DNA from: Bombella dulcis
GTDB taxonomy: Bacteria; Pseudomonadota; Alphaproteobacteria; Acetobacterales; Acetobacteraceae
Reading direction: 5' to 3'
DNA length: 64,000 nucleotides
Assembly: GCF_026385505.1 (NCBI RefSeq)
Contig: NZ_JANIDV010000003.1
Span: 211,275 to 275,274, forward strand
The notes under the pieces were generated by a model. It saw only the letters and a list, made by a program, of their open reading frames with translations. It ran no database searches and was not told the DNA's origin. The translations under genes were made by a program, and so were the position numbers. Of the stretch, positions 36,127 to 44,179 are shown one piece after another (the first letter of the stretch is position 1; each line of letters opens with the position of its first letter).

Positions 36127-36672
36127 ATGGAGATGAGCGTAAAGAAAACGAGGCGTGGAAGAGTCGCATCCGGGGTAGCAGGGGAGGATTCCTCTATTGC
36201 GCGTCTCTGCGTTAAGCACGGTTTGAAAATGACGGGGCAGAGGCGTGTGATTGCACAGGTGCTTTCTGAGGCAGAAGATCATCCTGACGTGGAGGAGTTG
36301 TACCGTCGGGCCTCGGAACTGGATAGTCGTATATCTGTTGCGACTGTGTACCGGACGGTGCGTTTGTTGGAAGAAAAGGGTATCCTGGAACGGCGGGATT
36401 TTGGGGGAGGACGTGCTCGATATGAGGCGAGTGAGAACGGGCATCATTATCATTTGATTGATATTGATAGCGGTAATGTTATTGAGTTTGAGAATGATGA
36501 TTTGCTTGGCTTGTTAGCAAGGATTGCGGCAGAGTTAGGGTTCGATCTGATGTCCCATCGGGCGGAGTTGTTTGGGCGGCGTACGGCTCTACAGGGGGGG
36601 GGAGAGGTTTCTTTTTCGACGAAAAATAAGAAGAATCCCAGTCCATCAGGCCTGACACGGGAAGTGGATTAG
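36127..36672 (+). CDS. fur: Fur-family metalloregulator (Fur/Mur-like)
   Basis: Metal-responsive repressor of iron or manganese uptake. The 181-residue protein has the winged helix LKMTGQRRVIAQVLSEAEDHPDVEELYRRA, the recognition helix block ISVATVYRTVRLLEEKGIL and the metal-site histidines of NGHHYHL. Where many Fur proteins have a CxxC structural zinc site this one reads LIDIDSGNVIEF, as in alphaproteobacterial Fur/Mur proteins. The C-terminal 30 residues (Gly/Ser/Lys-rich) are an extension. Codon use is more AT-rich than most neighbours, and no strong Shine-Dalgarno precedes either ATG (36127 or 36133). Confidence 0.92.
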   Translation: MEMSVKKTRRGRVASGVAGEDSSIARLCVKHGLKMTGQRRVIAQVLSEAEDHPDVEELYRRASELDSRISVATVYRTVRLLEEKGILERRDFGGGRARYEASENGHHYHLIDIDSGNVIEFENDDLLGLLARIAAELGFDLMSHRAELFGRRTALQGGGEVSFSTKNKKNPSPSGLTREVD

Positions 36673-36678
36673 TTTCGT

Positions 36679-37605
36679 ATGACCGAAAAGAATGTGTCAG
36701 ATATCGTTGGGGGTGTGGGTATTGCCTCCCGAGATGTAGAGGGATTTGCCAGTAGCAGGAAGGCACAGCGGCAGATGGACACCCTGGCAACTCTTGCTCT
36801 CAATCGTGAGGGTGGTTTTCAGGAGTTGCGGGGTGGGAGCCTGGGGGTTCGCCTCGCAGCGACTGAAGAAGATATCCGGGCCGCACAGGCCCTGCGGTAT
36901 CGTGTGTTTTTTGAAGAAATGGGTGCCCATCCCAGTGAGGAGGCCCTGAGAACCCGTCTTGATGCGGACAGGTTTGACGAGATTGCAGACCATCTGCTGG
37001 TCGTGGACCATGCCCTTGGGACAGGTGCAGCATCGGTCGTGGGGACGTACCGTCTGCTGCGTTCAGACGTTCTGGGGCCGGAAGGGCGTTTCTATACGGC
37101 GGATGAGTATGACATTTCCTGCCTGACGGATTTTTCAGGCCGTCTGCTGGAGGTGGGACGCTCCTGCGTGGCCCGGGAATATCGTGGCCGTGCCGCCATG
37201 CAGCTTCTCTGGCGGGGTATTGCCTCGTACATCTTCCTGCACAGGATCGACATACTGTTCGGCTGTGCCAGCCTGCATGGCACGTCGCCGGATACGATGG
37301 GCGAAGAGCTGACATGGCTATATCATAACCATCTGGCTCCGCCTGCGCTGCGCGTGAAGGCCTTGCCGGAGCGTTATGTGGAGATGCGCCGGATGGACCC
37401 TGCCATGCTGGACCGCCGTTCCTGTCTCAACAAGCTTCCGCCTCTCATCAAGGGCTATCTGCGTCTTGGTGGTTATGTTGGTGATGGCGCGGTCGTGGAT
37501 GAACAGTTCAATACTACCGATGTGGCAGTACTGGTGAAGAGTGAACTGCTGGCCGACAAATATTACCGTCATTACGAGCGTCGTCTGAAGGACGCTCTGG
37601 ACTAA
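36679..37605 (+). CDS. olsB: OlsB-like L-ornithine N-acyltransferase (GNAT fold)
   Basis: First step of ornithine-lipid synthesis: transfers a 3-hydroxyacyl group from ACP to ornithine. The 308-residue protein has the family block VRLAATEEDIRAAQALRYRVFFEEMGA, a HLLVVDH strand, EVGRSCVAREYRGRAAMQLLWRGIA for acyl/CoA-type binding, and LFGCASLHGTSP. OlsA, the second enzyme, is not in the window. Ornithine lipids are known in acetic acid bacteria. Six bp after fur, so probably co-transcribed; lnt follows after 9 bp. Confidence 0.88.
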   Translation: MTEKNVSDIVGGVGIASRDVEGFASSRKAQRQMDTLATLALNREGGFQELRGGSLGVRLAATEEDIRAAQALRYRVFFEEMGAHPSEEALRTRLDADRFDEIADHLLVVDHALGTGAASVVGTYRLLRSDVLGPEGRFYTADEYDISCLTDFSGRLLEVGRSCVAREYRGRAAMQLLWRGIASYIFLHRIDILFGCASLHGTSPDTMGEELTWLYHNHLAPPALRVKALPERYVEMRRMDPAMLDRRSCLNKLPPLIKGYLRLGGYVGDGAVVDEQFNTTDVAVLVKSELLADKYYRHYERRLKDALD

Positions 37606-37614
37606 GGGTCCCAT

Positions 37615-39168
37615 ATGTTCATGAAGGCACTGTGCGTCTTTCCGCAGCAGGGAGGATGGCGCAGTGCCATTTCCATGCTGGTCCTGGGGATGCTGGCAGC
37701 ATTGGCCCTGCCTCCCCTGCATGTCATTTTCATAGTGCCGCTGGCTCTGGGGTTGTTCTATCGGGCCGTGAGTGAGGCTCCCAGTCACAGATGGGCTGCC
37801 CTGTGGGGCTTCCTGTTTGGCATGGGGTATCATACGGCCGGGCTGTACTGGCTGACCAACGCCATCCTGACCCGTGTGCATGAGTTCTGGTGGGTGGTGC
37901 CTTTCGCAGCTCCTGGTGTTGCCTTGCTGATCGCACCACTCCTGATGGTTCCGGCCGTACTCTGCCGACTGGTGCCGGAAGGCTGGCCGCGGGTGATGCT
38001 GTTTGCTGGAACATGGACACTGGCCGATATGGCACGGGTATTCTATTTCTCCGGCTTTCCATGGAATCCGCTGGGAAGTGCCCTTGAACTGTCAGGGGGG
38101 CTGGGTAACTGGCTCATCCAGCCTGCATCCCTGATCGGGGTGGACGGGCTGACACTCATGCTTGTTCTGGCCTCGCTGGCTCTGTGGCAGGGTGGACGGG
38201 CTATCATGGCTGTTGGTGCCTGCGCCTTCATCTGGTGTGGCTGGGGGGCATGGCGTGCCAGTCATGACGCCGTGTTGGCCCGACATGTCAATCCGACGGT
38301 GGTCATCGTTCAGGGTAACGTGCCGGAGACTGAGGTTCTGGAGCGGGACAGTGCCCTGGCCCAGTTCAGGGCTTATCTGAAGCTGACGGAAGAGGGGGTA
38401 AGGCAGGCACGTCAGCTGGTGCCCGGCCGTCCCGCCGTGGTCGTGTGGCCGGAATCGGCATTTCCCGGCCTGCTTGATGAAGATGAAGGGGCACGTCAGG
38501 CCATTGCGGCGTCCGCATCCGGCTCTCCAGTCCTTCTCGGGTCGGACAGACGGGCCGATGGTCCGGACCGCTGGTATAACAGTCTGATGGCCCTGGCTCC
38601 GGACGGGCACATTGAAGCCACTTATGACAAAAGCCGCCTTGTGCCGTTCGGGGAGTATGATCCCTGGATAGTGCCGTTTCATCTGCTGCCAGCGGAGGTG
38701 GTGCCAGGGCCGGGGCTGATGACATGGTCGCTGCCACAGATCGGCCGGGTTGGTCCCATGGTCTGTTATGAGATCGTGTTTTCGGGTGGTGTTGTGGCTC
38801 CCGGCAAGCGGCCTGACTGGCTGCTGACGATTTCCAATGATGCCTGGTATGGCAACAGTGCGGGGCCGCGCCAGCATCTGGCCACTGGCCGTATGAGGGC
38901 TGTGGAAGAGGGGCTGCCGGTTGTTTTTGCCAATAATCGGGGGGTGTCTGCCATTTACGATGCCCGTGGCCGGGAAGTGGGAAGAACGGGCTGGGGGCAG
39001 GAGCAGGTCCTTGTCCGGCCTCTGCCGGGGCCTGAAGGGCCGACCCTGTTTGCCCTGCTGGGACGCTCGATCCCCTGCTGTCTCTCTCTTCTGCTGGTGG
39101 GGCTGTCCATTGGCCTGCGTCGGACGGGATGCCGCAGACGGCGGCTGTTCAGGAGCCGATCACGGTAA
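37615..39168 (+). CDS. lnt: Apolipoprotein N-acyltransferase
   Basis: Final enzyme of lipoprotein maturation in the inner membrane. The 517-residue protein has about six N-terminal membrane segments, then the nitrilase-fold catalytic triad: Glu in VVWPESAFPG, Lys in YDKSRLVPFGEYDP and Cys in GPMVCYEIVF. The late block ISNDAWYGNSAGPRQHL is conserved. ATG 37615 follows AAGGG by six bases. Processing order in this window: LspA then Lnt. Downstream is a frameshifted XRE regulator. Confidence 0.96.
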   Translation: MFMKALCVFPQQGGWRSAISMLVLGMLAALALPPLHVIFIVPLALGLFYRAVSEAPSHRWAALWGFLFGMGYHTAGLYWLTNAILTRVHEFWWVVPFAAPGVALLIAPLLMVPAVLCRLVPEGWPRVMLFAGTWTLADMARVFYFSGFPWNPLGSALELSGGLGNWLIQPASLIGVDGLTLMLVLASLALWQGGRAIMAVGACAFIWCGWGAWRASHDAVLARHVNPTVVIVQGNVPETEVLERDSALAQFRAYLKLTEEGVRQARQLVPGRPAVVVWPESAFPGLLDEDEGARQAIAASASGSPVLLGSDRRADGPDRWYNSLMALAPDGHIEATYDKSRLVPFGEYDPWIVPFHLLPAEVVPGPGLMTWSLPQIGRVGPMVCYEIVFSGGVVAPGKRPDWLLTISNDAWYGNSAGPRQHLATGRMRAVEEGLPVVFANNRGVSAIYDARGREVGRTGWGQEQVLVRPLPGPEGPTLFALLGRSIPCCLSLLLVGLSIGLRRTGCRRRRLFRSRSR

Positions 39169-39194
39169 AAGTGTGGGTCGCAAATAATCTGTTG

Positions 39195-39208
39195 TTCATA
39201 TTTATGAA
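39195..39208. promoter_or_regulatory. Palindrome upstream of the XRE regulator
   Basis: TTCATA-TT-TATGAA, a perfect 6+6 inverted repeat in an AT-rich leader 46 bp before the regulator start. Could be its autoregulatory operator or overlap its promoter. Confidence 0.4.
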
Positions 39209-39254
39209 TAAAGAGTAAATTTTTACGACCTGTTCTTATGGAGGTTTGGGATTG

Positions 39255-39604
39255 ATGACAGAGCTGGCTTCGTCTGTTGACGCACATGTAGGCAGACGTA
39301 TCCGTCTCTTTCGGGGACTGCGGAAATATTCACAGGAGAAACTGGCCAAGGCCCTTGGCATCACTTTCCAGCAGATACAGAAATATGAACGGGGGGCGAA
39401 CCGGATCGGAGCCGGCCGACTGTATGAACTGCCCAGATACTTGGCGTGCCGGTCGGATTTTTCTTTAAAGCGGATAGTGGCATTGAACTGCTCATGCTGC
39501 CGGAAACGCTGGAACTGGCCAGGGTCTATTATAGCATCAAGGATGAAAAGACCCGCCAGCAGCTCATGAACTTCATTCGGGAGGTGGCCGAGCGTTCGTC
39601 CTGA
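39255..39604 (+). pseudogene. XRE-family HTH regulator interrupted by a one-base frameshift
   Basis: The frame from ATG 39255 (GGAGG ten bases upstream) encodes a canonical XRE domain: HVGRRIRLFRGLRKYSQEKL, ALGITFQQIQKYERGANRIGAGRLYEL, as in small acetic-acid-bacterial regulators. At about 39431 the sequence reads CTGCCCAG where the conserved continuation needs CTGGCCCAG. Restoring one G makes the frame continue as AQILGVPVGFFFKADSGIELLML to a TGA at 39602-39604, 116 residues in total. As given, translation instead runs to a stop at 39569 with an unrelated tail. It is either a decayed gene or a sequencing error in a short G/C run. Confidence 0.85.
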
Positions 39605-39609
39605 ATCAC

Positions 39610-40287
39610 CTATTCGCGGCGCAGGATCGTGTCATTGAGAAATGAGCTGAAGCGGCCGGCCCGGTAAGCCGTGCGGAGCGCATCTTCATCATATTCCCGT
39701 TTCACCCATTCAATGAAAGGCAAGCGACCTTCCGCCGTTTTCTGGTAGAGCAGGAAAAAGGCATCAAGAATGCCCGTGCGGGAACGGCGGAAATGCAGGA
39801 AACGCCAGTGCAGATGCTTCAAGGCTTCCGCGGCCGTTCCGCCTTCAAACAGGATGACCAGCCCGCTGGCAAGACCGGCCCTGTCCGCACCGGATTTGCA
39901 GTGCAGAAGCAGGGGAAAGCGAGCCGTGCTGTAAAGCTGGTGAAACCGCAAGATACGGTCCTTGTGGGGAGCGTTGCGGCTTTCAAAGGCCATGTCGAGA
40001 TAGGGAAGGCCGAGTGTTTCACAGCGTTTCCGCCCGAGGGCATCAGCCCCGCATTGCCGGTGCCCGCGCAGATTGATGACCATGACCAGGCCCAGTGTCT
40101 TCTTCCAGCGGCGCAGGCGGCCCGGTGTGGGATGGTTGCTGCGCCAGACACGTCCCGGCACCACGGGGGCCAGATTGGTCCAGACCAGCCGGAGAATGGC
40201 ATGGTCCACGAACAGCGCATCACGCCAGGCACGACACCGCTGCATGGGAGAAGAAAGGGCACCTTTGAACATGCCCGTTCTTTTCAC
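39610..40287 (-). CDS. Protein tyrosine / dual-specificity phosphatase family protein
   Basis: Cysteine phosphatase with the HCx5R loop LLLHCKSGADRAG (Cys130, Arg136) and a VINLRGHR strand upstream that supplies the fold's general structure; 225 residues, no signal peptide. The large basic N-terminal part (VDHAILRLVWTNLAPVVPGRVWRSNHP) is typical of the bacterial DSP-like group whose members may act on phospholipids or sugars rather than protein. Converges on the XRE remnant with five bases between stops. Substrate unknown. Confidence 0.85.
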   Translation of the reverse strand: MKRTGMFKGALSSPMQRCRAWRDALFVDHAILRLVWTNLAPVVPGRVWRSNHPTPGRLRRWKKTLGLVMVINLRGHRQCGADALGRKRCETLGLPYLDMAFESRNAPHKDRILRFHQLYSTARFPLLLHCKSGADRAGLASGLVILFEGGTAAEALKHLHWRFLHFRRSRTGILDAFFLLYQKTAEGRLPFIEWVKREYDEDALRTAYRAGRFSSFLNDTILRRE

Positions 40288-40335
40288 GGCTGCGGGTCTT
40301 CGTCAATTGGACAGAAATGCTATAAGGCAGAGGTC

Positions 40336-40734
40336 ATGCCGTTGCGTTTCTCCCTTTTCCCCCCTGTCCGCCCGGGTCACCGGGTGCTGTGGGTCTGCCT
40401 GATGGGCTGTGTCCTGCTGACAGGCTGTGCGGCGGAAGAGGATGACGATGCTCCCAGACACCTCCCGAAAGCCGACATGACGGAAGCCTATCCGAAGAAG
40501 CCATTCCGGGAGCTTCACCATCCCATGCCTCCCTATTCGGGTGGCATGGTGCCGATGGTGCAGGCCATCCAGCCGACACCGGATGAAATTTCCGGGCGTA
40601 CCGTCCATACAGCTGATGGCGGTAGCGGGGCCAGTGGTGGTGGAGGTGGCAGCGGCAGTGGTCTGCCTCATTTCCCGGCCCAGACACATACCGAAGCCTC
40701 TTATGGTTCGCCACCAGCCCGGGATTCACGGTGA
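40336..40734 (+). CDS. Hypothetical lipoprotein
   Basis: A 132-residue protein from ATG 40336 with AGAGG four bases upstream. The leader ends in LLTGC (lipid-attachment Cys near residue 31). The mature part starts acidic (AAEEDDDAP), is Pro/His-rich, and has a Gly/Ser low-complexity segment near the C-terminus. No family recognised. Divergent from the phosphatase gene with 48 bp between starts. Confidence 0.65.
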   Translation: MPLRFSLFPPVRPGHRVLWVCLMGCVLLTGCAAEEDDDAPRHLPKADMTEAYPKKPFRELHHPMPPYSGGMVPMVQAIQPTPDEISGRTVHTADGGSGASGGGGGSGSGLPHFPAQTHTEASYGSPPARDSR

Positions 40735-40781
40735 GGCGGGCAGCTCCGGGCCGGATGGCAGGAAGAGAGCCGGAAGGGCGT

Positions 40782-40982
40782 TCATCCCCTGGTGGCCTGT
40801 CCGGCATCCAGCCGTGTGGCCTGTTCCGGCAGCATGACAGGGATGCCGTCACGCACGGGGAAGGCCAGCCCTGCTTTGACGCTGATGATGCTGTTGCTTG
40901 TAGGGTCGTAATGCACTGGCCCTTTCGTGACGGGACAGACAAGGCGGGCCAGAAGTTCTGGGGAGGGAGCTGGGTTCGTCAT
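40782..40982 (-). CDS. Trm112-family small zinc-like protein
   Basis: A 66-residue Trm112/YcaR-type protein: [18 protein letters not shown], then [22 protein letters not shown]. Only one of the usual cysteine pairs is obvious (VCPVTKG), as in many bacterial members. Eukaryotic Trm112 activates methyltransferases; the bacterial role is not settled. It groups with the LON-domain and CnoX-like genes on the same strand, an order often seen in alphaproteobacteria. Confidence 0.88.
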   Translation of the reverse strand: MTNPAPSPELLARLVCPVTKGPVHYDPTSNSIISVKAGLAFPVRDGIPVMLPEQATRLDAGQATRG

Positions 40983-41072
40983 GGTGCTTTCCTGTTCAGG
41001 CTGTTACGATACAGCCAGCATAAAAGCCCTATAGGCGGAGTACCAGTCCCACGGATGGTCCTCTTTCTGGGC

Positions 41073-41750
41073 CTAGTGGGAGAGGGCCTTCAGCAGCTGG
41101 TGGACACGTTCGGTCGGGCCGCTGCATTCCAGCATGGCCTGTTTTGTGTCTGCCGAGAAGGGCAGTAGCATGGGCAGCATTGTCAGCAGGGTGTTGTCAT
41201 CCAGTTTCTTCAGATTGTCCCAGTTTATGGAGATCATGTGACGCTGCCCGTAATCTTTCAGCACGATGGCGAGGTCCTGACGGTCAAGATGCAGGGCCGG
41301 ACATTCCAGCAGGTCGTGAGAGAAGGGGATGGCATTGATGCGTCCTTCCCGCCAGCCCCGGTCCGTCAGCCGGTCCTGCAGGAGACGGAAGCGGCATACC
41401 CCCGTGAGCGTGATGAAGAACTGCCCGCTTTCCTGCTCCATGAAGGAGGTCACCCGGCCGATGGTGCCGACCGATTCCAGCGGGGGCATCATGTCGCCAT
41501 AACAGGTGGCGGCGGTGGGCTGGATGATGCCGATGAGGCGGTGATGGGCGAGGCTGTCTTCCAGAAGGGTCAGGTAGCGGGGTTCGAAGATGGTCAGGGG
41601 AAGCTGCCCCTGCGGCAGAAGAATCGTGTCTCCTAGGGGCAGGAGGCCAATACGGGGGGGAATGTCTGCCAGTGTCATGTCCGTCAGGGCAGAAATGCGT
41701 CGCCTGGGTCCGGACATGACATCATGGGTTGGAGTGCGTGAATCGGGCAC
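41073..41750 (-). CDS. LON N-terminal (substrate-binding) domain protein
   Basis: A stand-alone Lon substrate-binding domain without ATPase or protease parts, 225 residues. Landmarks: GLLPLGDTILLPQGQLPLTIFEPRYLTLLEDSL and IGRVTSFMEQESGQFFITLTG. GTG 41750 is chosen because GGAGG lies eight bases upstream; an ATG at 41717 lacks one. Such proteins are widespread but their function is not settled. Located between Trm112-like and CnoX-like genes. Confidence 0.9.
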   Translation of the reverse strand: MPDSRTPTHDVMSGPRRRISALTDMTLADIPPRIGLLPLGDTILLPQGQLPLTIFEPRYLTLLEDSLAHHRLIGIIQPTAATCYGDMMPPLESVGTIGRVTSFMEQESGQFFITLTGVCRFRLLQDRLTDRGWREGRINAIPFSHDLLECPALHLDRQDLAIVLKDYGQRHMISINWDNLKKLDDNTLLTMLPMLLPFSADTKQAMLECSGPTERVHQLLKALSH

Positions 41751-41836
41751 GGGAGCATCCTCCGGTGGGGGTGGGAAGGGACCGCATATGGGGACAGTTT
41801 TCCCTGCTGGCGGTCAGTGTTACGGAAGGGCGGCTC

Positions 41837-42757
41837 TCATGAGAAGAGCAGTGAGGACAGCCTGCGGCGGGCGGCTAGAGTGGCGTGGTCTGTCATGCCC
41901 CATGCCTCAAAGAATTTCAGCAGCTCGGCTCTGGCGGACTGTCCGGCTCCGTCCTTGTCTCTGGCGATGATGTCCAGAAGGGTCTGTGCAGCGGCTTCCC
42001 TGTCCCCGGCACCATTCTGGGCTTTAGCGAGGTCTTCCAGCAGGCTGGTATCATGGGGGGCCTGTTCCAGCTTCTGGCGGATGTCATCAATTTTTCCGGC
42101 AGCTTCCCGGCCTTCTTGATGGAGCTTCAGGGCTGCCAGGGCACTGGTGATCTGGTCATGTCCTGCAATGGCTTCCGGAATCTGGGAGGCAGCCTCTTCG
42201 GCCCCTTCCGGGTCATTCATGGCCACCATGCAGCGGATCAGCCCGGCCCATCCTGTCGGGTTTCGCGGTTCGGCCTCCAGCACGCTGGCATAAATGTTGA
42301 TGGCCTCTGCCAGTTCACCAGCTCTGAAGGCCGCTTCAGCCGTTTTGAGCTGCTCTGCCACGGGCATGGCCTGCCCACTATCTTTCAGGAGCTGCTCGAC
42401 GAAGGTTTTTATGTCATTTTCTGACTGTGCACCCTGAAAAAGGTCACGCACCTGACCCTTCCAGAACGCCACCACTGTTGGAACGGATTGCAGGGGCAAT
42501 CCTGCCTGCACCAGCTGGGCAACCAGTGACCGGTTGGCAGCGATGTCCAGCCGTGTCAGCCTGACCCGGCCTTCCGTGGTGCGGACGACTTTTTCCAGCA
42601 CGGGGGACAGCTGTTGGTTGGACGCGGAGGATGCCGCCCAGAATTCCACCAGGACCGGCACCTCCCTGCTGGCCTCGATAACCTGCTTCATGAAGCTCGA
42701 CTGATTGATTTCTAGCGCATGGGATGGTGTGCTGGCGAGGAAGAGGGCATCTGTCAT
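41837..42757 (-). CDS. CnoX/YbbN-like thioredoxin-fold co-chaperone lacking CxxC
   Basis: Thioredoxin domain fused to TPR-like repeats, the architecture of CnoX (YbbN), a chaperedoxin that hands clients to GroEL/DnaK. 306 residues from ATG 42757 with AAAGG eight bases upstream. The thioredoxin active-site position reads FWAASSASNQQL, so both redox cysteines are gone; holdase action would not need them. The C-terminal half (AAFRAGELAEAINIYASVLEAEPRNP) is TPR-like. Next to the LON-domain and Trm112-like genes. Confidence 0.9.
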   Translation of the reverse strand: MTDALFLASTPSHALEINQSSFMKQVIEASREVPVLVEFWAASSASNQQLSPVLEKVVRTTEGRVRLTRLDIAANRSLVAQLVQAGLPLQSVPTVVAFWKGQVRDLFQGAQSENDIKTFVEQLLKDSGQAMPVAEQLKTAEAAFRAGELAEAINIYASVLEAEPRNPTGWAGLIRCMVAMNDPEGAEEAASQIPEAIAGHDQITSALAALKLHQEGREAAGKIDDIRQKLEQAPHDTSLLEDLAKAQNGAGDREAAAQTLLDIIARDKDGAGQSARAELLKFFEAWGMTDHATLAARRRLSSLLFS

Positions 42758-42933
42758 GGTCGACAACCTTTGTCAGCTGGGAGCGGGTTCAGTGTTATGA
42801 TCTTTTTAATTGAAATTGTTCCCTTAGTGCAGGGAGGCAAGAGGGAACGGAACTTTCAAAAAAGGAAAATAAAATGCAGGGAGGGGATTGCATGAGGGCG
42901 TTCTTTGGGGCATAAGCCTCCCACCGACAGCAT

Positions 42934-43008
42934 GCGGGCGTAGCTCAGGGGTAGAGCACAACCTTGCCAAGGTTGGGGTCGAGGGTTCGAATCCCTTCGC
43001 CCGCTCCA
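42934..43008 (+). tRNA. tRNA-Gly (GCC), copy 1
   Basis: Full cloverleaf: acceptor GCGGGCG/CGCCCGC, anticodon loop with GCC in CTTGCCAAG, T-arm GGGTTCGAATCCC, encoded CCA. 75 nt including CCA. Confidence 0.97.
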
Positions 43009-43046
43009 GATTTCAGGGTCTGGAGAGCTGCTGGTGACAATGTGAT

Positions 43047-43121
43047 GCGGGCGTAGCTCAGGGGTAGAGCACAACCTTGCCAAGGTTGGGGTCGAGGGTT
43101 CGAATCCCTTCGCCCGCTCCA
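43047..43121 (+). tRNA. tRNA-Gly (GCC), copy 2
   Basis: Identical in sequence to the copy at 42934-43008, 38 bp downstream. Acceptor GCGGGCG/CGCCCGC, anticodon GCC, encoded CCA. Followed by an intrinsic terminator. Confidence 0.97.
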
Positions 43122-43133
43122 GGAAGATGGAAG

Positions 43134-43169
43134 AACCACTTTGCCGGATCGGGTGAGGTGGTTTTTTTT
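43134..43169 (+). terminator. Intrinsic terminator after the tRNA-Gly pair
   Basis: AACCAC (43134-43139) and GTGGTT (43158-43163) enclose a short stem and loop, followed by a run of T (43162-43169). Confidence 0.75.
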
Positions 43170-43205
43170 GTGTCTGCCGTCTTCCACTCTGACGCACGGG
43201 CATAG

Positions 43206-43238
43206 AAAAACGGACAGTCCCGGAAAGGAACTGCCCGT
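43206..43238 (-). terminator. Intrinsic terminator after ppa
   Basis: On the minus strand an imperfect ACGGGCAGTTCC/GGGACTGTCCGT hairpin is followed by TTTT. Confidence 0.75.
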
Positions 43239-43258
43239 CTTCCGGACGCAATGAAGAT

Positions 43259-43783
43259 TTACTTCTTCGCTGCGGCAATGGCGGCTTCGATGACCTTGCC
43301 AGCCTCGGCCTTGTCGCCCCAGCCGGAGACCTTCACCCACTTGTTGGGTTCGAGGTCCTTGTAACGCTCGAAGAAGTGGGCGATGGCCTTCAGCGTGATT
43401 TCCGGCAGCTGGTCGAGAGAGTCGACCTTGCTGAACTGCGGATGGATCTTGTCATGCGGCACGCAGATCAGCTTCTCGTCCTGTCCGCTCTCATCTTCCA
43501 TCTTCAGCACGCCGATCGGGCGGGAACGGATGACGCTGCCGGGGAGGACATCAGCCGGGGTCAGGACCAGCGCATCCACCGGGTCGCCATCAGCGGCCAG
43601 CGTGTTGGGGATGAAGCCGTAGGCGGCCGGATAGGCCATCGGCGTGAAGAGGAAACGGTCCACGAAAACGGCCCCGCTGTCCTTGTCCACTTCGTACTTG
43701 ACCTGGGACCCCTGCGGAATCTCGATCACGACGTTGATGTCATGCGGCACGTCCTTGCCGGGGGAAATCTTGGTGACGTCCAT
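43259..43783 (-). CDS. ppa: Inorganic pyrophosphatase
   Basis: Soluble family I pyrophosphatase that pulls biosynthetic reactions forward. 174 residues from ATG 43783 (MDVTKISPGKDVPHDIN), which has GGAG seven bases upstream. Active-site elements include EIPQGSQVKYEVDKDSG, YPAAYGFIPNTLAADGDPVDALVL (metal-binding acidic cluster) and HFFERYKDLEPNKWVKVSGWG. Length is normal. In-frame ATGs at 43795 and 43825 are possible but less typical. Confidence 0.96.
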   Translation of the reverse strand: MDVTKISPGKDVPHDINVVIEIPQGSQVKYEVDKDSGAVFVDRFLFTPMAYPAAYGFIPNTLAADGDPVDALVLTPADVLPGSVIRSRPIGVLKMEDESGQDEKLICVPHDKIHPQFSKVDSLDQLPEITLKAIAHFFERYKDLEPNKWVKVSGWGDKAEAGKVIEAAIAAAKK

Positions 43784-43988
43784 CGTCTGCTCCATCCGTG
43801 TCTTTGGGTGATGTGATGGGCGCATTATTAATGAATATGCCCGGTGTTGTATATGTGTATTGCCTGTGGCCTGTCTGCTGCGGGGAAGCAGGGAAAAAGA
43901 AAGCGCATTATTTGCCCTGTCAGGCGTGTTTTTGCCCCGCAGGGGGTTGAAAAAAAATCGTGCATGAGCGATGTGGCGGAATGTCTGT

Positions 43989-44062
43989 GCGCCTGTAGCT
44001 CAATTGGTTAGAGCTGGCCGCTCATAACGGCTAGGTTGCGGGTTCGAGTCCTGCCGGGCGCA
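43989..44062 (+). tRNA. tRNA with CAT anticodon, probably tRNA-Ile2 (lysidine-modified)
   Basis: Cloverleaf with acceptor GCGCCTG/CGGGCGC, D-arm GCTCAATTGGTTAGAGC, anticodon loop CTCATAA, T-arm GGGTTCGAGTCC, discriminator A; no encoded CCA. The anticodon stem and variable region resemble E. coli tRNA-Ile2 (TilS substrate) more than elongator Met, but Met cannot be excluded by eye. Confidence 0.85.
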
Positions 44063-44179
44063 GGTGACGCCCCCATGATTATGTGGGGCATGCCTGTTTT
44101 GTTGGGAAACGCCCCGGGCGACAGGGGGCACAGTCCTGCTTCCTGCCTATTTGTCCGTGTGTTCTAGAGGAGACCGTCC

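Noticed and set aside
43989..44062. Calling the CAT-anticodon tRNA an initiator
   Set aside because: It has a paired G1-C72 in the acceptor and no three G-C pairs typical of the initiator anticodon stem, so initiator Met is excluded; Ile2 is preferred over elongator Met.
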